A stretch of 32,271 bases of DNA. It comes from Bacteroidota bacterium. GTDB lineage: Bacteria > Bacteroidota > Bacteroidia > Cytophagales > Cyclobacteriaceae. This document shows, piece by piece, positions 7,632 to 15,466 of this stretch. Below the pieces are notes generated by a model. It saw only the letters and a list, made by a program, of their open reading frames with translations, made no database searches and was not told where the DNA came from. Made by a program: the position numbers and the translations under genes. The DNA lies in contig JAFDZA010000006.1 in the NCBI GenBank assembly GCA_018267135.1, positions 1 to 32,271 of the forward strand, in the 5' to 3' direction. Every line of letters starts with the position of its first letter. The first letter of the stretch is position 1.

Positions 7632-8129
7632 ATGTATGATGATTGCACACCACGGCAGAAAAAAGAAAGCCGGTATAAACTTACAGATTTTGATGAAACA
7701 CATTGTAATTATGTTAGTACGCTGGATTTTGTGGTAATTAAGCAAATAGATGAGTGTGGATGGTCTCGTGTTGTATTTGATGTTGGCAAACTCAGTGGCG
7801 ATTTCAAATATTATATGGATATTAGTGGGGACACCCGTTTTATAAAAGGCATATTAGAAGCGACTGTTATCAATGTAGGCGGCTCAATGAAAAAAGGCCC
7901 GATTCAAATTGGTGCTAATGTAAAAGCAGGCGTGGGCGTGGAGTTTACCAGCCGAGGTGTGGAAGATGTGTATGTAACCGGTGAAGCGTCAGTAAATGTA
8001 AAATCAAATATTATAGACTGTTTTGATGACCATATTTCTGAGGCAAATGGTGGCGATAAAAGTCAACCGGGAATGGGTGATGCGCAATTGAGCGATAAAG
8101 GAGTGGAGATAGGCGTGAAAGGAGAATGA
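7632..8129 (+). CDS. Hypothetical protein, possibly a C-terminal remnant
   Basis: From the ATG at 7632 this gives 165 residues with no signal peptide or membrane helix. The second half is rich in Gly/Val/Lys beta-strand-like repeats (GPIQIGANVKAGVGVEFTSRGVEDVYVTGEASVNVKSN). I recall similar sequence at the C-termini of long secreted Bacteroidota proteins of unknown function, so this may be the tail of a larger lost gene. The reading frame is closed by a stop at 7611, inside the terminator stem, so any longer ancestor was cut there. A TTG at 7620 is an alternative start. A signal-peptide gene follows 39 bases downstream. I do not recognise a function. Confidence 0.5.
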   Translation: MYDDCTPRQKKESRYKLTDFDETHCNYVSTLDFVVIKQIDECGWSRVVFDVGKLSGDFKYYMDISGDTRFIKGILEATVINVGGSMKKGPIQIGANVKAGVGVEFTSRGVEDVYVTGEASVNVKSNIIDCFDDHISEANGGDKSQPGMGDAQLSDKGVEIGVKGE

Positions 8130-8168
8130 GTTTGATTTCGGGGAATGCTTCTACCAATGTATTTGTAA

Positions 8169-9470
8169 ATGCACCAAAATAAATTTTCGGCAATAAAAAA
8201 ATTCATTCTCTTACACATAAGCATTGCGCTACTACTGACACAGCAAGTATTAGCACAGGATTGCAAATCGTCAAAAGACCTGGAAGAAATTCCCGGGAAG
8301 TTTATTGATGCCGCACATAATGAATGGCCTCAGCAAAAAGCACACTGGTTAGATAATCTGGGAACGGCCGCCAATAAAGCAACGGCTAATAGTGTGCTTA
8401 CAAAAATTGAAACCCTGGAAAAACAAAGCCGGAACAATTATACACTTAAAGGCTGTGTACTCAAAACAAGTTTTTCGGGAAATTCAGAGGCAACCATTGC
8501 AGGCAAGTATGCATTAGCAAGTTATGGACTTGACATAGCATGCTATGAATATATCTGCGTTAAAAACAAACTGATGGTCAATAGTGAATATGAAAACGTT
8601 TTCAGGGCTTACGTCAATCGTTATACGGGAATTGAAAACGCTTACAGCTTTGAAGATGATAATTATGTTTTTGAAACACCGATGAAATACAACGGCCGGT
8701 TTATTGCCTTACACGATTTTATAAAATTGGACGACTCAAAATTTGTAAATAATGGCAAAGGATATTTTCAGGATGTGTCGGAGTCTTCTGTAAAACAAGG
8801 CAACCGCAGCACCTACATGACTAGGCATTGGTACATCACAAAACCGGGGGCATTGTTGTTCGTTCCAGTTACACGAAAAGAATATTTGGAAGCTTTACTG
8901 GTATATTATGACAGAGAAAAAATGATAATTGCCGACAAGATAAAAGACATTGAAAAAGAAAGCGCCAGTATGATGAAAAACCCACAACAATATCCGCAGC
9001 TATATGAAAACGGGAAAAGAAATCTTATTGTGAGGAAGGCAAAGTACCCTGATTGGGAAAAAAAGGTTGAAACAAAAAAAGCAATTGTACAAAAGGCTTT
9101 GAGAGAAAATACAGTAGCCTGGCTGGCACAACCGGCAGTAGTGAAACCAAAGCCGGAAACGTTTTCATGGCAAAACATTTTTGGGCCGGGCCCGAATGAT
9201 AAAGTGAATATCAGCACCGCTTATGCTGATACCAAAGAAGATGCACAAAAAACCGGTTCATTTACTTTCAGTGGTTTTTGGGACGACAGGAACGGAGTAA
9301 CACTTTATAAATACAATCCTGAATATTTCAAAGGCGCAGAAAAAAACCTGGCAAAGCCTTATATGATTGAACTTACTTACCGGTATGTAAAAACAACACT
9401 TGGTCAAAGCCTTGTTGAAAATTTTACCAACAACTTTGATTTTGATACGGTGAAGAAATTGCTTGAATAA
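8169..9470 (+). CDS. Secreted hypothetical protein
   Basis: 433 residues with a clear signal peptide (KKFILLHISIALLLTQQVLA, cleavage before QDCKSS near residue 30), so it is exported. The mature part is mixed alpha/beta with several Cys residues (C32, and one each in the KGCVLK, DIACYEY and YICVKN segments) that could form disulfides. A Lys/Glu-rich, probably helical stretch lies around residues 240-315, and a C-terminal region holds FTFSGFWDDRNGV. I recognise no family domain. It heads a run of three exported proteins on the same strand and is separated from the next gene by 99 bases with its own candidate promoter, so it may be a separate transcription unit. Confidence 0.75.
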   Translation: MHQNKFSAIKKFILLHISIALLLTQQVLAQDCKSSKDLEEIPGKFIDAAHNEWPQQKAHWLDNLGTAANKATANSVLTKIETLEKQSRNNYTLKGCVLKTSFSGNSEATIAGKYALASYGLDIACYEYICVKNKLMVNSEYENVFRAYVNRYTGIENAYSFEDDNYVFETPMKYNGRFIALHDFIKLDDSKFVNNGKGYFQDVSESSVKQGNRSTYMTRHWYITKPGALLFVPVTRKEYLEALLVYYDREKMIIADKIKDIEKESASMMKNPQQYPQLYENGKRNLIVRKAKYPDWEKKVETKKAIVQKALRENTVAWLAQPAVVKPKPETFSWQNIFGPGPNDKVNISTAYADTKEDAQKTGSFTFSGFWDDRNGVTLYKYNPEYFKGAEKNLAKPYMIELTYRYVKTTLGQSLVENFTNNFDFDTVKKLLE

Positions 9471-9481
9471 TTTTCGGGAAC

Positions 9482-9494
9482 CTGGTCTGACCAG
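9482..9494 (+). other. Short perfect palindrome after the 8169-9470 gene
   Basis: CTGGTC-T-GACCAG lies 12 bases after the stop and is followed 17 bases later by a T-rich stretch. It could be part of a weak terminator or a protein-binding site. The one-base loop would have to open for a hairpin to form. Confidence 0.3.
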
Positions 9495-9520
9495 CATTTA
9501 AAAATTATCTTTTTTAATGA

Positions 9521-9551
9521 TTGACCGGCATATAGCTCCCCGCTATTTTTA
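9521..9551 (+). promoter_or_regulatory. Candidate Bacteroidota promoter
   Basis: TTG at 9521-9523, a 20-base spacer, and TATTTTTA at 9544-9551 fit the TTG/TAnnTTTG pattern with one mismatch in the -7 element. The element ends 18 bases before the ATG at 9570, so it would drive the two lipocalin-like paralogues. Confidence 0.5.
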
Positions 9552-9569
9552 CAGGGTAAATTTTTACGA

Positions 9570-10610
9570 ATGAAAAAATTATGCGTCTTTGCATTAACCG
9601 TTGTGCTTATCACTTCCGCTTTTGCACAACAGAAAACTTTCGATGTGGTTACTTACACACCGCCAAAAGACTGGACGGAAAAACAAAGTGATGGAAATAT
9701 TTCCTATTCACGCATTGATGGTGGCAACTGGGCACAGATAGCCCTTTATAATCACAGGAACAGCGAAGGTGATATACAAGCAGATTTTGATAAGGATTGG
9801 AACGAGCTTGTAACCCAGGGAAAAGACATTTCTGCACCGGAAAAAACAGCACCCACAACGTCCGGCGGCTGGACGGTAATAAGCGGTAGTGGCAGTTGGC
9901 AATATAACGGTGCCAATGTAGCCACCCTACTAACTGTTTATTCCAATAACAAAATCTGTGTATCGGTATTGTGCAATGCTACAGCAAAGCCTTATTTAAA
10001 AGATTACCAAACGCTGATTGGCTCCTTAAATTTAGATGCGAGCACTATTAAAGAAAGCGTCGGTGCAGAAAATAATGCTGTACTACCAGTTTCTGCTCCC
10101 ACTACCGCTAACAGTTCTATTGTAGGGGCATGGATAAACTTTACCCGGGAAAGCAGGGGCTTTATCAACGGTTATAATATGTACACTGGCGGGTATATGA
10201 AAAAGGAATATCTTTTTAAAGGTGACGGCACATATATTTTCCGGCAAAAAGACTGGCTGGCTGTGAGGGATAACATATACTTCGTTTACGAAACCGGCAA
10301 ATGGGCTGTGAATGGAAACAAACTTACGATTACCCCTGCCAAAGGCAAAGCAGAATGGTGGCTTAAAGATAACGTGGGTAACAACGTAGATAAATGGGGA
10401 CCTTATCAAAAAGCCGAAAAATATGCATTAGAAACAGTTACCTATGCCATAGAATTTGAGACCGACAGCTATGGTAGAGTCCTGAAGGTTAGTTACGGCA
10501 AGCCAACCCAAAGAGATGGCGATCACCCTGCCGATAACGGACAGTACACTTCCTATGTATTTGACACAGGAAAATCAATAATTGATTACCCGCCGGGATT
10601 TAAAAAATAA
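9570..10610 (+). CDS. Secreted two-domain protein with lipocalin-like C-terminus
   Basis: 346 residues with a signal peptide ending near SAFAQ (residue 19). Residues about 22-155 form an N-terminal domain that starts KTFDVVTYTPPKDWTEKQ and resembles small PsbP/DUF1795-like folds (weak, by eye). A Ser/Thr/Ala-rich linker follows. Residues about 187-346 look like a lipocalin-type barrel: IVGAWINFTRES, then KKEYLFKGDGTYIFR, then YETGKWAVNGNKLTITP, ending with KPTQRDG and PPG. The same two domains occur in the next gene, 8 bases downstream, so the pair arose by duplication and is probably one operon. The ligand and role are unknown. An envelope or extracellular binding protein is the most that can be inferred. 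Confidence 0.75.
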   Translation: MKKLCVFALTVVLITSAFAQQKTFDVVTYTPPKDWTEKQSDGNISYSRIDGGNWAQIALYNHRNSEGDIQADFDKDWNELVTQGKDISAPEKTAPTTSGGWTVISGSGSWQYNGANVATLLTVYSNNKICVSVLCNATAKPYLKDYQTLIGSLNLDASTIKESVGAENNAVLPVSAPTTANSSIVGAWINFTRESRGFINGYNMYTGGYMKKEYLFKGDGTYIFRQKDWLAVRDNIYFVYETGKWAVNGNKLTITPAKGKAEWWLKDNVGNNVDKWGPYQKAEKYALETVTYAIEFETDSYGRVLKVSYGKPTQRDGDHPADNGQYTSYVFDTGKSIIDYPPGFKK

Positions 10611-10618
10611 AATAAGTA

Positions 10619-12196
10619 ATGAAAAAAATATTTCCTTTTTTACTATGCGTGCTTTGTGGCATCAGCGTGTATGCACAAAAGCAAACTTTTGATGTAATTT
10701 CTTTTACTGTGCCCAAGGGCTGGCAACAAAAACAGAATGATGGCTCGGTTCAGTTATTGGCCACCGATAAAAAATCGGGTGGATACATCATGGCCATTAT
10801 TACCAATGCTTCTGCTTCTACAGCTACGGCCATTGAAAACTTTAAGAGCAAATGGAAGGCGGCTATTGCAGACCAGATACAATTGGATGGCGAGCCGGTC
10901 ATGCAGCCGTCTTCAGGCGGAAATGGCTGGGATATTGAAACGGGCAGCGCCGGCTATACAGACAATAGCGGAAAAGGCAATGTGGCTCTATTATCCGCCA
11001 CCGGTGGTGGGCAAACCGTGAGCGTGGTAATCATGTTCAACACCAAACAATATGAAAAGGATTTATCCGCATTTCTTAATTCATTGGAACTGGCAGAAGT
11101 GAAACAAAATGAAAATGCAAATCCATCATCTGCCAATACAAAAAATGAAAGTAAATCTGCTATTGTGGGTTTATGGACCGATTATGTTTTAGAAACAACA
11201 GGGTACAACACCAACGGTATGCCTCAATATACCGCAGGGTATTTAAGAAAAGAATATACATTCTATCCCGATGGCACTTATTTGTTTCGTAATAAACAAT
11301 GGCTCACAAAAACGAAAGATATTTTATTTATTTATGAAAGCGGAACCTATTCGGTGAACGGCAACCGAATCACCATTATTCCTAAACAGGGAAAAGGCGA
11401 ATTCTGGAGTAAAACATCCAGCACAAAAGAATGGGGTAAGCTGGTGAAAGCCTCCGAATATAAATTGGAAAATGTAACCTATTCTTTCAAAATAGAAAAT
11501 GATCCGGCCTACAAGATAACCAGGCTCATACTTAGTGCCGGCAAGCCTACTCAAAGAGATGGCGGAAAATTTAATGCGCCCAATGATCCCTATGAATTTC
11601 GTTATTCTATGCGTGAATTGGAATCATTAATAGATAACCCGCCGGGATTGAAAACCGGATTAGAAAATAAATTGTTCACTGCGGCTACAGAAGGAACAAT
11701 ACAAACATCCGGCACAAGCACTATTGATTTTGCCGGGACATGGATCAATCGCAGCAGTAGTAATAATCCCGGTACACCAGGTTATATAGAAAACGAATAT
11801 ATTTTTGCCAATGATGGCACTTACAGTTTCTATTCAAAAACCTTTAACCAATCTATTAGCAATATTATCCTGAAGAAAGAAAAAGGAACTTATACTGTCT
11901 CAGGCAAACAAATAACCATAAACCCAACATCAAATATAACCGAAGGATGGAGTAAGAAAAATGGCACTGATGAATTTGAAAAATTGATTTCATCCCAAAA
12001 AAATAGTTTGGAGAAAGCTACGTATCAATTTACCAAACATTATTTTGAAGGCATCAAAGAATGGAACTTAGTATTGCAGGCAGACAAGCCTACCAAAAGG
12101 GACGGACCTTTTAGTAGCAATACATTGTTCAGCAATGCCTGGTATTATTCAATGACCTCGGCATATAAACCGGCTATTGTATTGCCGGGGAAATGA
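10619..12196 (+). CDS. Secreted paralogue with two lipocalin-like domains
   Basis: 525 residues with a signal peptide ending near SVYAQ (residue 19). Domain 1 (about 22-160, KQTFDVISFTVPKGWQQKQ) matches the N-terminal domain of the preceding protein. Domain 2 (about 180-345, IVGLWTDYV ... RKEYTFYPDGTYLFR ... KPTQRDG ... NPPG) matches its lipocalin-like domain. Domain 3 (about 370-525, FAGTWINRS ... ENEYIFANDGTYSFY ... GTYTVSGKQITINP ... KPTKRDG) is another, more diverged copy of that unit. The protein is thus its neighbour plus one extra repeat. The shared KPT(Q/K)RDG motif near the end of each unit is a useful marker. The function is unknown, and export is clear. Confidence 0.75.
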   Translation: MKKIFPFLLCVLCGISVYAQKQTFDVISFTVPKGWQQKQNDGSVQLLATDKKSGGYIMAIITNASASTATAIENFKSKWKAAIADQIQLDGEPVMQPSSGGNGWDIETGSAGYTDNSGKGNVALLSATGGGQTVSVVIMFNTKQYEKDLSAFLNSLELAEVKQNENANPSSANTKNESKSAIVGLWTDYVLETTGYNTNGMPQYTAGYLRKEYTFYPDGTYLFRNKQWLTKTKDILFIYESGTYSVNGNRITIIPKQGKGEFWSKTSSTKEWGKLVKASEYKLENVTYSFKIENDPAYKITRLILSAGKPTQRDGGKFNAPNDPYEFRYSMRELESLIDNPPGLKTGLENKLFTAATEGTIQTSGTSTIDFAGTWINRSSSNNPGTPGYIENEYIFANDGTYSFYSKTFNQSISNIILKKEKGTYTVSGKQITINPTSNITEGWSKKNGTDEFEKLISSQKNSLEKATYQFTKHYFEGIKEWNLVLQADKPTKRDGPFSSNTLFSNAWYYSMTSAYKPAIVLPGK

Positions 12197-12238
12197 TGTG
12201 TTCCCAAACCGTTAAAACGTTTTTTGGAATGGTTTTAA

Positions 12239-12274
12239 CTCCATAGCCCACGGTTTAAACCGTGGGCTATGGAG
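12239..12274. repeat. Perfect 36-base palindrome, REP-like
   Basis: CTCCATAGCCCACGGTTT is followed directly by its exact reverse complement, giving an 18-base-pair arm. It starts 42 bases after the stop of the 10619-12196 gene. There is no T-tract on either side, so a classic terminator is unlikely, though mRNA 3'-end protection is possible. A near-identical 12-mer (AATGGTTTTAAC at 12228-12239, AATGATTTTAAC at 12294-12305) lies on each side. Confidence 0.8.
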
Positions 12275-12314
12275 GAATACCCAATTATCTGAAAATGATT
12301 TTAACCATTTTTCT

Positions 12315-12420
12315 CTATTCATGCTCTTCGAAACCATACAATTTTAAAAATTCATTGTATTCATCATGGAATGATTTTTTGAAGGCCGACTGATAGTAGC
12401 GCACAAGCGAGACGCTTGCG
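12315..12420 (-). pseudogene. Possible transposase C-terminal remnant
   Basis: On the minus strand one frame reads about 35 codons to a TAG at 12315-12317 and ends FHDEYNEFLKLYGFEEHE. The spacing of F-H-x-E-Y and the following acidic helix recalls the C-termini of IS200/RAYT-type transposases in Bacteroidota. The upstream part runs through the family-2 repeat hairpin, so at most about 22 residues are a genuine remnant. The identification is weak. Confidence 0.3.
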
Positions 12421-12490
12421 CCAGGTTAAGAGTTTAAGGTATCGCGGTACCCCTAAATTCAAAATCGTTTTCGTTGATCAACTTAAATAG
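12388..12490. repeat. Dispersed intergenic repeat, family 2, copy 2
   Basis: Direct copy of 811-913. Here the inner hairpin is stronger: GCGCACAAGCG and CGCTTGCGC around 12399-12422. The copy ends in the palindrome GTTGATCAAC (12473-12482) followed by TTAAATAG. Confidence 0.75.
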
Positions 12491-12549
12491 TTGCTAAATA
12501 GAAATAGTGAAGAAAGTTTTAGAAGTCTTATTTGTAGTTAAGACCTGCA

Positions 12550-12951
12550 CTAAGGCACAATAATCAGCGGCACTTGCACCTCTTTCAAGAGCTCATCAAA
12601 AGACTCTTTGTTAGAGGTACTCATTTTTTGATCGACCACCAGGAAACGCATTCCCTTTTTGCTGGCATGATCTTTTACGCGATCGGTAATGAACCCTACT
12701 TCCGATTTGAATTCGTAGGCAATGCCCTTGTTGGCAAGCAATTCTTTCTCCAGTTTCAAAAAATTTCTTGAGGCATCGGCTTCAGCCTGTTTCTTAAATT
12801 CGATCGCCTGATCGAGTTGCGATTTTTGCAGACGGTAGGCATATAATATAGTGAGGGACAAGCCCATTTCTTTGGCAAACCCTACCGACCAACGCAGCAC
12901 GTCAGCCGAAGAGGCAGAAAAATCAATCGCACATAAAATCCCTTTTTCCAT
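12550..12951 (-). CDS. Universal stress protein, single domain
   Basis: 133 residues of the UspA fold: a first strand GILCAIDFSASSADVLRWSVGFA, then LSLTILYAY, a Lys/Glu-rich helical segment, and RFLVVDQKM...VQVPLIIVP at the end. The usual ATP-binding signature G-x2-G-x9-G(S/T) is absent: the region reads VVDQKMSTSNKESF. It therefore probably belongs to the non-nucleotide-binding UspA class. It is divergent from the sensor kinase gene, with a shared 115-base spacer, and stands at the edge of the low-oxygen block. A role as a stress or redox accessory is inferred from context. Confidence 0.8.
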   Translation of the reverse strand: MEKGILCAIDFSASSADVLRWSVGFAKEMGLSLTILYAYRLQKSQLDQAIEFKKQAEADASRNFLKLEKELLANKGIAYEFKSEVGFITDRVKDHASKKGMRFLVVDQKMSTSNKESFDELLKEVQVPLIIVP

Positions 12952-12964
12952 GCTGATACTTTTT

Positions 12965-12999
12965 CAAACGTATTGAAATACAGGCTAAGCCGCTTCAAA
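12965..12999 (-). promoter_or_regulatory. Candidate promoter of the single-domain usp gene
   Basis: On the minus strand TACGTTTG (12972-12965) matches the TAnnTTTG element exactly. A TTTG lies upstream at 12999-12996, but the 23-base spacer is longer than usual. The -7 element ends 13 bases before the ATG. Confidence 0.4.
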
Positions 13000-13066
13000 C
13001 ATTTGTCAGTACATTAGATGATTTTCATCATGATAGGTAGATTGTTAAATTGAGACCTTAACCCAA

Positions 13067-14320
13067 ATGAATATGGACATTACTGCCATGTTTACGAAAG
13101 CCTACCGCGAGATATTTCAAAATATGTCGGAAGGAATTATCATGGTGGATGAGCGTGGAACTATAGCCGTGGCAAACCCGGTGGCCGAACAATTTTTTGG
13201 GTATGAGCCCAACGAATTGAACGGCAGAAGTATAGAGGAACTACTGCCACAGCGCCTCCGCCAGGGCCACGAAAAAATGCGCTTTGGTTTTAATGCACAT
13301 CCGCAGCCTAGGCGAATGGGTATGGGAAGAGATTTGCTGGGGTTGCGAAAAAATGGGTCGGAATTTCCGATTGAGATAAGCCTGAGTTATTTTAACATAC
13401 AGGAAAAAATGATGGTGATGGCCTTCATCAGCGACATTTCGCAACGAAAAAAAACTGAAGAAGCGCTGAAGCGAAGCGAAGAGCAACTCATTGTCTATGC
13501 GGCCGAACTGGAAAACAAAGTGCACCTGCGCACGGAGGCGCTCAACCAGTCTATCACCAAACTTGAAAACGAAGTGAAGGAACGGAAAAAGGCGGAGGAA
13601 GAAGCCAAAAAATCGCTGGAAAAAGAACGTGAGCTGAATGACTTGAAAAGTAAATTTGTTTCCATTGCCTCGCATGAGTTTCGTACTCCGCTTAGTGCAG
13701 TGCTCAGTTCCACTTCATTAATTCAGCAATACAAAAACCGGGGCGATTTTGATAAAATGGATAAACACATCAACCGGGTTAAGTCGTCTGTAAACCATCT
13801 CACCAATATTTTAAATGATTTTCTGTCGCTGGGCAAACTGGAAGAAGGCCGGGTAGAGGTAAACCGGGAAAACATCCGGCTGCGTGAGTTTTTGGAAGAA
13901 ATAGTGGAAGAGGTAAAAGCCTCGCTGAAGGAAAACCAAAAAGTAGAGATAGAATATACCTCCAGCGTAAACGAAGTGGTTACAGATCCGCGCATTTTAC
14001 GAGGCATTATGTTCAACCTGCTTTCCAACGCCAGCAAATATTCCAACCCCGGAAAAAAAATCGGGATCTCATGCGAAAGCAAAAATTCATTTATTTATTT
14101 CCATATAAAAGACGAAGGCATTGGAATATCGGCCGAAGATCAGAAACATTTGTTTGAACGCTTTTACCGGGCCAGCAATGCCGGCAATGAGCAAGGCACG
14201 GGTCTGGGGCTGAATATTGTAAAACGCTATGTTGAATTAATTAACGGAGCCATCTCGTTTATGAGTGAATATGAAAAAGGAAGTACGTTTACCATTAGCA
14301 TACCTTGCGAAAACTGTTAA
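13067..14320 (+). CDS. PAS-domain sensor histidine kinase, FixL-like, soluble
   Basis: 417 residues with no membrane helix. A PAS domain spans about 10-130 (EGIIMVDERGTIAVANPVAE, FFGYEPNELNGRSIEELLP, then RKNGSEFPIEISLSYF). A coiled coil spans about 125-190. The HisKA box is FVSIASHEFRTPLS with phospho-acceptor H203, and the HATPase has an N box (NLLSNASKYS), G1 (DEGIGIS) and G2 (GTGLGLNIV). In the PAS domain, H68 and R88 (in GMGR) fall 20 residues apart, the same spacing as the heme-ligating His200 and the O2-contacting Arg220 of Bradyrhizobium FixL. Many non-heme PAS domains share this motif, so heme binding is possible but unproved. The receiver-CRP regulator follows 84 bases downstream and is the likely partner. 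The two can be expected to control the adjoining cbb3 genes. Confidence 0.85.
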   Translation: MNMDITAMFTKAYREIFQNMSEGIIMVDERGTIAVANPVAEQFFGYEPNELNGRSIEELLPQRLRQGHEKMRFGFNAHPQPRRMGMGRDLLGLRKNGSEFPIEISLSYFNIQEKMMVMAFISDISQRKKTEEALKRSEEQLIVYAAELENKVHLRTEALNQSITKLENEVKERKKAEEEAKKSLEKERELNDLKSKFVSIASHEFRTPLSAVLSSTSLIQQYKNRGDFDKMDKHINRVKSSVNHLTNILNDFLSLGKLEEGRVEVNRENIRLREFLEEIVEEVKASLKENQKVEIEYTSSVNEVVTDPRILRGIMFNLLSNASKYSNPGKKIGISCESKNSFIYFHIKDEGIGISAEDQKHLFERFYRASNAGNEQGTGLGLNIVKRYVELINGAISFMSEYEKGSTFTISIPCENC

Positions 14321-14343
14321 TAGAGAGAATAACCTTGTAAATA

Positions 14344-14374
14344 TTGTACACACCATAAACATGACTTATTTTAG
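14344..14374 (+). promoter_or_regulatory. Weak candidate promoter before the response regulator
   Basis: TTG at 14344-14346, a 20-base spacer, and TATTTTAG at 14367-14374 (one mismatch to TAnnTTTG) lie 30 bases before the ATG at 14405. Confidence 0.35.
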
Positions 14375-14404
14375 CCTCGCCAGTTGATCAAAAAAAATAA
14401 ACCC

Positions 14405-15466
14405 ATGAAAAAAATTTTATTGATTGAAGACAACACCGAAGTACGCGAAAACATTCAAGAAATTTTAGAACTGGCCAACTACCGGGTTACTTCCTCCAAA
14501 AATGGAAAGGAAGGCGTGGAGTCGGCTCAGCAGGAAAAACCGGATCTGATTATTTGCGATATTATGATGCCCGAATTAGACGGCTATGGCGTGTTACACA
14601 TCTTGAGCAAGAACGTAGATACCGCTGGTATTCCTTTTATTTTCCTCACGGCAAAAACCGAAAAAGCTGACATACGGAAAGGCATGAACCTGGGCGCAGA
14701 CGATTACCTGACCAAACCATTTGATGATACCGATCTGCTCAATGCCATTGAAGCACGCCTGCAAAAAGCCAGCATGCAACAAAAACTGTACGATAGCACC
14801 TCTGAAGGATTAGATGAATTCATACACGATGCCCGTAAAGCACTTAACATTAAGGATCTGTGTAAAGACAAAAAAATTAAATTGCTGAAAAAAAAGGCTG
14901 AATTATTTTCGGAAGGAGATACCCCCCTCAATGTGTATTTTGTAAAATCGGGAAGTATCAAAGTATTTAAGTCGCATCCCGATGGCAAAGAACTGATTAC
15001 ATCCATTTATTATGCGAATGATTTTTTTGGCTTTGAACCGATTTTAGAAGGAGCCCTGTATGGCGAGTCGGCTGTGGCATTACAAGATTCAGAAATTGTA
15101 ACCATACCGAAATATGATTTTATGATTTTGCTGCAAAGCCATCCCGATGTTTCGCACGGCTTCATTTCGTTGTTATGTAAAAAGGTGGCCGAAAAAGAAA
15201 ATCAGTTATTGCATTTGGCTTATAATTCCGTTCGCCAGCGCACGGCAGCAGCTCTGCTAAAGGTGCACCAGATGAAAGATGCCAGTGAAGTGATTCAGAT
15301 TTCGCGCGATGATCTGGCCAAGATGGTCGGCACCGCTTCCGAATCGGTTATTCGGGTGCTTTCCGATTTTAAAAATGAAAAACTGATTGAGATAGACGGA
15401 GGCAAAATAAAAATTATGCAACCCGGTAAATTAGAAAAAGTGGTGCGCTGGGGGGTGGCCCGGTAA
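14405..15466 (+). CDS. Response regulator: receiver fused to a CRP/FNR-type module
   Basis: 353 residues from the ATG at 14405; a TTG at 14384 is less likely because receivers begin MKKILLIEDN. Residues 1-120 are a receiver with E8/D9, phospho-acceptor D52 (IICDIMMPELDG), T82 and K104 (LTKPF). After a helical linker, about 155-265 is a cyclic-nucleotide-binding beta-roll (LFSEGDTPLNVYFVKSGSIKVFK...FFGFEPIL). Residues about 290-340 form a Crp-type helix-turn-helix (SRDDLAKMVGTASESVIRVLSDFKNEKLIEI). No FNR-type four-Cys cluster is present, so oxygen would be sensed by the kinase and not by an Fe-S cluster. The module reads as FixJ and FixK joined in one protein. The gene is convergent with the last gene of the cco operon, with stops 2 bases apart. 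Confidence 0.9.
   Translation: MKKILLIEDNTEVRENIQEILELANYRVTSSKNGKEGVESAQQEKPDLIICDIMMPELDGYGVLHILSKNVDTAGIPFIFLTAKTEKADIRKGMNLGADDYLTKPFDDTDLLNAIEARLQKASMQQKLYDSTSEGLDEFIHDARKALNIKDLCKDKKIKLLKKKAELFSEGDTPLNVYFVKSGSIKVFKSHPDGKELITSIYYANDFFGFEPILEGALYGESAVALQDSEIVTIPKYDFMILLQSHPDVSHGFISLLCKKVAEKENQLLHLAYNSVRQRTAAALLKVHQMKDASEVIQISRDDLAKMVGTASESVIRVLSDFKNEKLIEIDGGKIKIMQPGKLEKVVRWGVAR

Noticed and set aside
12239..12274. Reading the 36-base palindrome as an intrinsic terminator
   Set aside because: Neither strand has a T-tract after the stem, and it resembles dispersed palindromic elements.
12473..12482. GTTGATCAAC as an FNR box
   Set aside because: The half-sites are only two bases apart and not eight, and the site lies within the family-2 repeat.
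14384..14404. Upstream TTG start for the response regulator
   Set aside because: Receiver domains begin at the MKKILLIED strand; the extra seven residues are unconserved Lys/Asn-rich leader.
14405..15466. FNR-type Fe-S oxygen sensing by the regulator
   Set aside because: There is no N-terminal Cys cluster; the few Cys residues (such as C51 beside the phospho-acceptor) are scattered.
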